A DNA stretch of 26,271 nucleotides, taken from Phoronis australis (Eukaryota > Phoronida > Phoronidae). Of the stretch, positions 9,901 through 21,900 are shown in pieces (position 1 is the first letter of the stretch; every line of letters begins with the position of its first letter). The stretch lies in assembly GCA_002633005.1 (NCBI GenBank), contig NMRA01000939.1:1-26271 (forward strand), written 5' to 3'. The notes under the pieces are model-generated. The model had not been told where the DNA came from, did not search any database, and worked only from the letters and a program-made list of their open reading frames with translations. Position numbers and translations under genes: made by a program.

Positions 9901-12900
9901 AATTAGCAGTTACCTATGGCGAATTTCTCTACCAACATTTTTGTTAAATCGCAAACATTCTAAGTCTGGACTGCCCCTGACTGAGAAATCTTTTCGGAGT
10001 TCTGTTCATTAGGTCACATGATGTTGCCAAGAGGTGGCATGCAGACCAGACTTAAAATGTTTGTGATCTATATTTCCACGCTTAAGATTTACGTATATTT
10101 TTGTTAAATATAATTGTGCAGGGGTAGAAATACAAAGTCAGTTGATAAGAACACTGAGTATTAATTAAAAATAGTTTTTTCAATTTCCAGCCCAATGTTT
10201 GTGCTTAATACATGGGATTGGAGCGGATCGCAGTTTGTCTTGACCACAGAATGTACTGAGTGGTTGGCTTGGTTAAAGCAACTATGAACCCACCTTCTGT
10301 AAAAAAAATCAATTATTATTCAGATCACTTTCTGTAATGAAATTGGTCTCGAATTGTTCCTTTGTCTAAATAGGTATGATTTCAGTGACACCTAGTGACA
10401 GTTTGTTATTGGTTGAGACCAAACTCTACAAGTTGTCTTGCCATGGTGTGTCATTTTATTCGCCCAGGAAGGTCTCAAGGAATAACGAAATGTCAATTTT
10501 TTCAAACCTAGAAATCATTATGCTGCAGTATTCAGTTTTGATAATTTTAAATTATTTTTCGGCCCATTTTTGGGTTTTGAAATTAACTTCGAAATGGCTG
10601 AGATCTCATTATGTAATGTTAGTTTTATGTACTCTATTGGTTAATTGGTGCAAACAAGAGAGAGATTTCTCCTGCATTTTTCAACTTAATCGTGATATGT
10701 TCTATTTAGTACAAAAATAAGAAATGTCTGAAGTATACTCTAGACTCAAATGTTGACATATTTTTTTCTTTTTTGTCACAGTTAGCATGGAGAACTTCCT
10801 TTACAGTTGGATTTGAACTAGGTAGCCTCTTAAGGTAAAAATTGTTCACTTGGAGACAATCTATAAAATTTGGGACACCGAAATTTAAGCCAAATTTGAA
10901 TTTTCTTGATTTTGAAGATTGGGAGATGGGTAATTTTGGCGTTTCTCATGTTTATCAAATATTGGACACTACATTTTGTATCAACAAAGTCTGAGATAAA
11001 ATCAATTGAAAATAGGTGTCATTGCAAAATTCGTCTTGTGATTCTTGTATTGGGGACTGCCAGTATTGTCTATTTCTAAACTTTGGAAGAGCCCTGACCT
11101 TGAGAACAATTAGTTTATTTTCACACTCCCAAACTGGAGAATTTTGCAGTACCTGCAATAACTGTTGTTTGGTGAAGTGTCTTTATAGCGAGTCATGGTA
11201 ACGTTTCTCTCAGATTACTAATTGTTATCATTGCAGAAAGAGTTTGGGATGGTTCTCACAAAGGCTTTCAAAAGGGATAACGATGACAGCAGTTCGTGCT
11301 TGGTGTGTATATTTATTTGCTGTTTTGAAAAAATACTGGTGCTATGATTGCTTGCCACAGTGCTGTTCCATAATTAAGTGAGTTATGTGCAAATTAGTCT
11401 AGCCGATTTCACACAGTTGGTATATGGAGAAATTCCAAATCTACTCTCAGGGTATATATTTTGAACTTTTGGAAGAAGTACGCGATTGAATTCTAAAGCT
11501 TTCCGTGATATCTCGGGAAATGGACTCCGAAACGTTAATATTTTCAACTGTAACTTGTAATTTATTGGTCAACAAATGTTGTCCATAATTTCTTGGAAAT
11601 ATTCCATTTGCTGCTATATTGATATACTGAAATGGGAATAATATTTTGACTTTTGGTCCCGAAAATGCATCACACCTAAACTTGTTTGTGGAAAATTCTG
11701 GAAGATACCTAAGAGACCACAAGTCAGTCGTTTTCTACCTGCATTTTGTAGCTATTTGCCCACTGTGAGGATGTGTGAGAAAGTTTATTATTAGGTGATC
11801 ATTGTTCAAGCAAGTATAAGACATTTTGGACTTGGAGGAAGTCACTAGCACGATCAATGGATTCTTGTTGCAGGGTTCGTTTTTTGAGCAGAAAGGTACA
11901 TTTGCATCACTTCTTAAGCTGTCTACCATCCCAGTGCACAGGTCAAACACACCTCTGAGGCTGAATGTGGCAGCATGTCAGCCATACTTGGAGTTGAGGG
12001 GCTTTCCCAACTCACCCCTGGAGGAAATCCGAGCTGTTGAAGTAAGGTGGCTGTTGATGCTGTTATGCCGCGTACTAAGTTTGTGACATTGTGCCACGTC
12101 GTTAGAAATTCATATGCACAATTTTGTCTAATTTGTTATCCGAGAGAACCACATTTGTGTACGGAAATGCTATATGTGTGCCCGCACGCGCGTGCGTGTG
12201 TGTGTATATATTATTCATTTTTGTGTTTTTTGTTTTTCTATGTATTTTTTGCATTTTATATCTTGTTTGTTACTCTTAAGTTAAAACTGGCTTTAACGAA
12301 CAGTGAATTATTGGATTTGCCTTGCATCCTAGCTCTTGGATCCCAACATAACAGCTGCTGTTTTTGTTGTTTGGTGGTAATTATTGTAATGATGGTTGTA
12401 CGCTTAGCCTGTTAAATGTATTAAACTAATTATAGTGCGTGTGCAAATTACTACTGGAAAGAAACAGCAAACACAACAACCTGAATCACAACAAACCATC
12501 CAATGTATTAGGCAAACACATACATATACAGAACAGGTCAAAGGTCAAGGCACACAATAATCTACAGTGTATGTCGACACAAAAAGACATTCAGAAGTTT
12601 TGTACAGAATTGTCACACACGTGTCAGGTTTAATATGAATTGTTAAACATTGTTATTGCATTGATATGGTGAGCTGAGCGCATGGTGGTGCTTGAAGAAG
12701 TAATGTGGTGCTTGAAGAAGTAATTTAGTGGCTGAACAAGTAATGTAGTGGTTGATAACTCTGTATCATGTACTGTTATAATGACATTATATCTACCTTT
12801 GCAGTCTCGAATTCAAGCGGCATTCCATCGGATTCAACATATTGTGTACATGGCCATCCACAGCTTACTGAAGGCTGACAGAGAGGCTGCCCTTACCTGG

Positions 12901-15900
12901 TTGGCTGGTGTNTGTCGTCAAGAATGAAACTCGCGAAATCGTGACACAGCCACTGGATACACAGATTGTTTGTTCTGATGGTTTGTGATAAAAAATTGTT
13001 TTGTTTTTATTATTTTATTTTATTTTTTGTACACAATACGTTAAGTTTTGCTTTTGAAATACACGCTAAATATAATCTAGGTGACAAATTTACACGTCAC
13101 TACAAGAGAAAAGTTTACAAAAGTGGGAACATGGCAAATCACACAATTTTTTATGTAATAAGTGTTTTATATACTTAGAAAGAGAGAGGTCAACAATGGT
13201 TCTTATTTAGAAATTGTTGTTTCTTGGTAAAGTAGACCGCCTCAAATTTGGGCTGTGTTTTGTCAAGTGGCATGAGCGATTTTCTTTGAAAATTAAAATA
13301 TAACAAGATTACTGACAGAAAACACAGCAGAGGCATTTCTGTCTTAAGGAGACTTTGAAACGTACTTTAAAAGTGCGGAAGGTATGTACTCACCCGAAGC
13401 ACAAATATTAGACCCTGGCCCAAGATGGCTAATCTATGTGTCGGGCATGTTCTCAACTTATAACAAACTGTCCTGTCTACCAAAGCCCAGAAATCTCACT
13501 ACAATAATTCCGTTAATTTGTATGCTCAAATTTTCTGAATTTCTTATAGTTAGCTATTCCTGTCTGCATTTCCTGTATTAGTGCATATAATTCTGTTAAG
13601 ATTCTATTCTGGTGATGTCTATTATTCATAGAAATTTTGATACGTTTGCGCATGCAGTGCATTTATACAGAAACAAGTTGGTAAAATTTAGAGTGAATTG
13701 ATAGAAGTATGTAAAATGAATAAGGAACAAGTTGAAACCATATTAAATAAACTTAAGGTACCTTTTGGAACCAAAACACGTACCTGGGGTTTGTCGATGT
13801 TGAGTCGTTTTGTCCATATTTTAAGTACTTGGTTCACCACCAGTTGCACCCTCTGTCGGGGATTCTCTCATGTCGTGGGGAATCCCATAACAGGTCTGCA
13901 TACACCGCAGGGAGATCAAGTCCAGGACCTCTGTTCAAACTTTGTCTGTGGACTTGAATCTCAATAGCCTCCTGTACCCTGCAATATATGGGTGTAGACT
14001 TAGTATTATCATCATTTAAATAGAACCCAGGAATATTCCTAGTTGCAGTTTTTTGTAATTAATCTGATTCAGCTGTTATGATATGTGTTGCTACAGAGTG
14101 AATACACATTAGCTTTACTGTTGAATCTTAAGTCCAGTAATTGATATGAAATATTGTGTTTTTTATGAGTTACTGACATTCGCCAGGTGGACAGGGATTC
14201 CAACTGAATGACATCACCAGGTTTACAACATTTACTCTCTTTATATTCCATTCCACAAATCTGAAGCCAACTGAGGGTACTTTGCAATTCGACATGGTTA
14301 CTGTGAACTTTGGTTGCAACACGTGTTAGAAAGGTTCCGGGAGGGATCGTTGTGATCTAGTCCAACTGACATGTAGATTCTTTGTCCTAGGTTACATGAT
14401 CAGTCTGTGTGCAGTTCTCCTCAAGTTGTGTGAACCATTCTGTAAGGACAACACCAAACTGGACAAGATTTTACCCGCCTATGCCTCCTCTGAACATTGC
14501 CGTCTCAACTTTGACGAGGACTGTTTAGCGGGCAGTAGGATCGGTAAGCATTTATCTTTATAATTGTTTTTTATGAAATTTCAGACAAACTTTTCTGTCA
14601 GATGTAACGATTATGTTCACAAGTTGTCCAAACTTAGGGTTTCAACTGGTAGACAAATCATAGCTGTTTTAGCAGTCAGTTAATGGTCGCTTGGATTATG
14701 CTCCTCTGAAGATTTTCGTAGTGGGTGGATGCAAAAATGATGTCTGAGGAGTGGTAAATAAATGTTTTAGGAAAATAAAATCCGAAATCGACATATCAAA
14801 CACTGTTTCGTATTCATGACTTATAGAATTAACTTCAGTCATAGTACTGTGAAAAGTTTCTTTAAGATAAATGTATTTTGTTGTGGAGTCATGCATTTTC
14901 CAATTGGCTGCACGTCATTGCAGGAGTAGTCTTGATTTAGTGTAAGACAACTTACATATGTATTGATTATGATTATTTGTAATAATAGTATTACACAATA
15001 GCCTCTTTGTCCAGCGTGGAGACAGGCCTTGTTCTGCAGTTCTTTGAAAACACATGTTAGACTAGTACCATAGCACGACTAGATGGCTCGGATCTCTTCT
15101 GGGTCATGAGTGGTCGTAGCAATGCCATCGAGTAACTTAGCAATAAAGGCTGGCCCTTGACTGCATTATCGACTTGCAAGATGCCGACTGGACTCTGGAA
15201 GCTCAAACGAGGCTGCATTCATGTTTGCGTAAGGTGTTCTATGGTACTTTGAACATGCATGCATTCGATGCCTTAACACCACGGTATGGCGACAGTTTAC
15301 AGTTAAATGCCAACAAGAATCAAACAAAATGCGTGCCTGGAATTTACACAAATGGCTATTGAATGCTTTAAAGTGGAACTCTCGTTATAACATCTGAGCA
15401 CAAGTTGAAATCATGCTTAGAGTCACTGGAATGACTGACCATTGCTCGTTATGGCAATGACTTAACCATGTTGTCAGGCAATTGGAATTTTGTCCACTAC
15501 ATTTGACGTGTAATAGTAACTACATATTTTCTGCGTGTAACTGGGGTTTGAGGTCGCCTCATTTGTCCTGTTGTATAATGTAATTTAGTTTATCCCTGTG
15601 CTGCACTATGAATGAATGGAAGCGCATAACTTCCGAAATAAATTCTAGTTAAGCATTCTGCTTTCAGAAATATATACTTGAACTGTGTTACATTCTGTAT
15701 TTAATTTTCGTAGATTTTTGGTAAATGCACAGATAACATTACCCATAATCCTACTAATTGGTTCTTCTCCTTATGCTCTTTTCAGTATCGGATGTATCTG
15801 CGAATCACTCACCTGCTCTCTCAAGTGAGGCCCAAGGAACCTTTAACTTCATTACTGAATGCTTCCATATCACACAGAGGGCGCTACATGTTGGTGTCCT

Positions 15901-18900
15901 GCCTGTCACCTCGCGCATGAATGAAATTCAAAAGTACGGAAATGGGGAAGTTGTTTTATTCTCAAGACTCATCCTCACTTTTTTAGATAGAAGTGTTCAA
16001 AATATTGCTCTTGTACTAAACAGTCGAGAAAAAAATTAATTGAACTATGATTCCTTGATTCCTTCATTTTGGCTGTCACAGTGTGGACATTGAGTAGAAA
16101 AGAATACATGTTGTGCATATTAGTGTGCTCCTGTAACTTTGTGCGCGTCCGTGTGTGTTTGTGCTAGCTTGTGCATGTGTTAACATGTGCACATCCATGT
16201 GTGTGTGCTCTCGCTTGTGCATGTGTTAACATGTGCATGTCCGTGTGTGCGTTTGCTTGTGCATGTGTTAACATGTGCACGTCCGTGTATGTGTGCGCGC
16301 TCGTTTGTGCATGCGTTAAGATGTGCAGGTCCATGTGTGTATGCGCTCGCTTGTGCGTGTGTTAACATACACATGCATGTCCACTTGTGTACGTGAAATT
16401 GCAGATGATAGAAATCAATAATGGCCCCGCTCTGTAAGCAAAATTGTACACCTTCTAGTAATTGGTGGGCTCTTTCAGGGGACTGTTGGGAGCAAAGGAA
16501 GCTCACCAAGGGGGCGCTCAAGATCAAGAAATACAGAAGCAACTAGTGGTAGGTGTCGATATGCCAGTATCACTCCATTCGCACTCCATATACAGTACAT
16601 GTCAAAAGCAGTCAAAACAAATACCATGTACCCTTCATGGTAGGTATTGACCTGTCAAAACAGGGAATTACACTAAATTTGGACTCGTGCGTCATGGCAT
16701 ATACTGTATGATATAATCCAATAAGTCAACGATAACTATACACATTAAGACAGTAAAGGTGAAGAAGACGTGTCCATCATAGACGTAGACAAGTAATAGT
16801 TCTATTTTTGTTGGTTTCAGTTTGTTGTTAATTACTGCTTGAACCGTCTTTGTTGTTTCATGTACAGTATTCTGTTTGAGAAATGCTTGTATGCTTGTTG
16901 GCACTCCACAGGTGCTCTCTGACACGAATTAAATAATCATTCACATATTAATGAACTGCGTAAAAGCAATAAGTTTTCAGTAATAGGTTTGTCACTAGGA
17001 CTGAGACTTTGCTAGCAAGAATGACATATGATTTGCAGAACTTTGAATATGGCTTGCTCTGTGGGTTTTCCACATGACCAGGCTTTTATTAGAGAAAGTG
17101 TTGTAGCTGCAAAAATTTTGGTTTTTATTCCGACCTGTTATTCATTCAAATGAAAACACTACTTTTCTGAATAGGAATTTCAAATTCACTAGGTGGCACT
17201 AGTGAATGAAACTAGCACCCTACCCAAGAAATGCCTACATTCAAGTGTTGGCGTGGGTCCCACGAATGTCTCTAAACTAAGCAATTTTTGCTTTCTGTTC
17301 TTGATCTATTCAGGTATTAAGAAGAGGAATTTTTTCTTCATTAACACCATGGAGTCACCCATTCTGGCAATGCCAGAGATATTGTTGCACAATTATAGTC
17401 CTCAGGATTTAAGGTCTTGAGTTATGAACTGAACTTTTATAAACCAGTGTTCCGCACAAGATGTCTCCTGAAAAGATCCATTGACATTCTCAGTAATTCT
17501 AGTGCTTTTCCTCTTTACAGCTGGTCACGCTGTTGTTCGATTGCTGTCTTGTGGACAAAGAACTTGTGTATCAGATATCACAATTCTACATTCGGCAGGC
17601 TTCGTGGTATTTAAAGCTGATATCTGACTGCAGTGTAAGTTGATTGAATTTTCGTACAATTACGGTAAATGTTATCCACGGATTGCTTTTTCTGACACGT
17701 GATTGGTCAATGCTATGTGTTTTGACCTCACGCTGAAACAAATTTCCAAGCAGTCATTCGTTCAAGTAAATCCTTCGGGACATGAAGTGTTAATTATGTT
17801 TCTGAGCGGATGACATCTTTCACTTCATCGTGATTTGGACGCCAATCCATTGCAAGTTTACCACTTCCCATACATGGTTACGGGAAAAGTTCTCCAATTA
17901 GGGAAGTCTCTGGAATTTGGGACACTCCTGCACAAAATTTTCGGGATTCTGTAATTTTGGCATTCACCATTTGTCTCAAATTTCGGACGATGTGTTTTCA
18001 ATCCACACAGTGGATTTTGCTGTCTTTCCAGTTATCCTGGCTTGAACTTGGGACGGCCAGTATTTTTTTTTAGAATTTGGTACAAGCTCTGACCTTGAGG
18101 AAAAAAATTAATTTTTCACTGTCCCTAATTGGAAAATTTTTACCGTGTTGTACTCTTTGGTCTTAACTTGAACAATCCAAGTGCCTCGCTCAAGGACTTA
18201 CTTTTAATGACTGCAGAAGCCAAAAATTGAACTCCCAATATTTCAGCAGTGAGCCCACCATACTACACTGAATTGGTCTCACTATGTATATGAAATACTC
18301 TACTTCTGAAGCTTATTGTTGTTGTTTTTGTAATCATATGGTTATTAAATTCATTTCAGTCTGTTTACAATGTAGTGCAATGTACTTAATATCAATGAAT
18401 AACTTCAACGTCATGTTGGTCTTTGGCTTTTATGTTATCAACAACTGGTAAATTTTTTGGTTATTATTGCTGTGTAAGTCGTCGCAATAGTCTTGATTTC
18501 TAGGCACAGATAAAATTCGGTATGACTCCATGCTTCTCGTAACTTTGTTTCCGCGCTAGTTATAAAAGCTGTATCATTGGCACAGACACAAGCAGCTCCT
18601 GGTTTCACTTTTTAAAATGCAAATATCTGTTTGCAGTTAAAATCCTTTTCTTCATCCAAAACCAATAACAAAACATTCACACTTACTCAAAAATATATTT
18701 TCCTCATTTTCACATTAACATGTTGTTGCTAAGCGATATGATCTCCTTCTCCAGGACAACCAATCAGCCGAGGCCACTAGGAAGCAGCAACGTAAGCTGT
18801 TCTCCACCCTCCCAGAATTCCCTGTGCGTGACATGTGTATCTGGTTTCGCTTCGTTGTGACCCACTGCCTCCCAGTTCATCCCACTGTTATAAAGGCTCT

Positions 18901-21900
18901 CGATGTAAGAATAAATGTGCAAGGGATGTCACCTTGATTGTAGGTTGTGTTTTTCCATGTTATGCAATAGTGCAGGCGTTGCTTGGCTGTTCAAAATCTT
19001 TTACTTGTCACCGTGATGCTTATTGTGTTGAGACAGCATTATAACAAGACTTTTCTAAAACGTTTATTTTTAGAAAAGTTGGCTGCAGCTAAATCATTTT
19101 GTATTCAATATGGTTGCCTATGTGCTTGTAGAATGTACATTATAATTGAGTGCATGTTACAAACCAAGTCCATTGTAATGCAGTTTGGTTGTAGATAAGT
19201 ATTGCATACATGGCAAAAATTCTCCACGTTGGGATAATCTCTAGAATTTGAGACGACAAATTTTATTCATTCTGAAATTTAGGACCAGGGCGATTTTGGC
19301 ATACATCGTATTTCTCAAATTCACATAATGTGTTTTAAATCTTCACAGAGGGTAATAATCTTTTCTGTGAATTTTGAATCTGGGACGGCCAGTATTGCCT
19401 ATTTCTAGAATTAGGGACAAGCTCCAACTTTGAGAAAAATAACTGTAGAATTTTTGCCGTATAATTTTTTTTCACTTGCTCTGCACAACCTCCTTTTGTG
19501 TGTTGTAATTTCATCAGTTTGTTCATAACAATTTGAACAGGATCACTATGCAAATTTACAGTTGCCAGATGCTAACATCATGCCCAAAGACAATATTGCG
19601 TGAATTCGGTATACGGAACAAATACCAAAATCTGGGTCTTACTGTATTTGTGTTTTGTGTGTACTCTTTGGTTTACAAAACAAACCTTGCCTGTAGTTTT
19701 ACTTATTACATTCGTACGCGACCAGAACCATGAGAATCCCTTTTAATTGAAAATTGAACTTTGACTGAACAAATCCTTGGTGCTGGTTTACTAGCAGTTA
19801 CAATCTTCACCTTTAGGTGGCGTCATTTGTTGAGTGTTGTGTTACGTTTCTTCGCCGATCGGACCTCGCCACTGGTCCTATCACAGCCTGTAAAATTGTC
19901 AGTGCCCTCTTGCACTTTGTTGTCTCGGGAAAACAGAAAAATAGCAAGTAAGTTCTAATGAAGAATAATTAACAAGTGGTAAAAAATGCTGACATTCATA
20001 AATAATTTAACTCATTGTCAACATTTTCGTATAACAGCAACTCCAGTGAGGAAATCAAATAAATGGTCATGTTGTTTTGTGGTTTGAAAGTTGGAATGCT
20101 GGCCATGGATCATGAGTGAAAATGACTGAGAGTATCTGAAAATGTTACTTTACCGTAGACAATGTGCATTGATGTCATTATTGTTATTTCAATGAAAGTC
20201 ATAACTGTAATCATCATACCTGTGTGAAGTTAAACAACTCAAAGCCAAACTGTTGGATGCTGGCCATTTATTTGTTTCTAGATTTGGCAACGATATTGTG
20301 CTGTCTGACCTTGCTGCCATGGTTCACATGAATGTGTCTGTCCAGCAATACCTGGGGCCTGTGTTACTGGAACTGTACTCTCGTGTGAACGTGGTCGAGG
20401 GGCAGGATATTGACAGAGACGAATTTGACAAGTACAGTGTCAGGTGAGTGGCTTTAGTTGTGTTATTACAGCGGCTGCCTTAGGAGTTGAATCTGCTGAA
20501 GAAAAATTATTTGCATATGCATTTCCTAATTGACTTGTGTTGACTAAGACACACCACACTTACAGAATGTGTAGTGATCATAGTATAGTTGACTTGGTTC
20601 ATAAACAAGCATGATTTGTCTCAACAGTTGCACTTTGATGTGGTGAATTGCATGATGGAGTGTATGGCAAGCTTTTATTGTACTGGTCAGTTGTGTTTCA
20701 GACAAGAGATCTATGATCTACTTCAGAGTCTCTTGATGCACAGTGAGTGTGCGCCAAGCTTCCATAAGTTATTGTAATCATCGGTTGTTTTTCAGTCAAG
20801 TAATAGGTGATGCACCATGAGTGTCAGTCATTCGAGCTGTAGATGACCATAGTGTACGGCAGACTGTAGTACTGTTGCAATTGTCAGTATCTCCGAGTCA
20901 GGTATCTTTGCTGAAGATAGCTAGAGTGTGCAACGGGCTTCAGTTGTACTCATTCCTTGTGTTTCAGGCAAGAGATGGGTGAGTTGCTTCAAAGTCTCTG
21001 GATGCACCACGAGTGTCAGTCATCTGTGCTGAAGATGTCCAGTACTAAGCCATTCCAGGTGAAGAATTATATCCCTTTCTGTTGTGCATAACCGAAATAT
21101 CTCTGGTCATTAATAGGCTTTGTGATGGAAGCTTTTATGATGGAGGCTCTTGACTATCTTATGAATTTATGAGCCACAGGGTATCATGGCTTTATATGGC
21201 CAAAATTAATCTATTCAATAAGAGTTCATCAGTGAGTAATTGAATATTTACTGACTTTATGGAAAGCCTTGTGACCATATCAGCAAAATATATTTGAAGT
21301 GTCGTGATCTTTTTTTACAAAGATATTGGATGATTACTTTAAACTAGTGTTGTGGTGTACTTTAGATAACGCAGTGCATGATGTCACGTGGAAAGTTTTA
21401 ACAAGGTGATATCAGCTACAGTGTGTTTTTCTGGCATATTTTACGCTACAAATTATTTAATATTTCATTTCACCCCCAGGATTTCCTGGGCGCTGTGTTA
21501 GACACACTCCTATACCAATATCATGACAGTTTGGCTCGACTCGCCAATGTACGCAAGACTCAGGACCTAATGGCACACGGTAAAAACATTGATTTCTAAT
21601 GTGAACAGATTATTTGACAACTTTTTATTTCTTTTGTAACTGTTTTTAATGTATTGAGTGTTTGTATCATAAAGAATCTTTTTGTTTATCTGAAGCAAGA
21701 GCCAATGTTTCGTTTATTGTGTGAATATGACTCGCTTGCTTATTACATTTTTGTATGAATCTAATCGTTTGAAATAATGTATCAGAGTAAATGCTGGAAT
21801 ATGTTTGTTGAAAAAATAAACTTGACTGCATTTTATTGACAAAAGTTATTGGAGTCAATGCACTTTCGTATAGTTTCTTTGGTTTCAGAAGAAGAATGGA

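Noticed and set aside
15865-15885. CTCF-like match AGAGGGCGCTA in exon 11 (and AGGGGGCGCTC in exon 12, about 16509)
   Set aside because: These are partial matches within coding sequence, and at this length such matches occur by chance.
16171-16542. Cys-rich open frames on both strands, superficially like small secreted Cys-rich peptides
   Set aside because: The cysteine pattern follows the GT-rich minisatellite unit, and all frames of the repeat are open.
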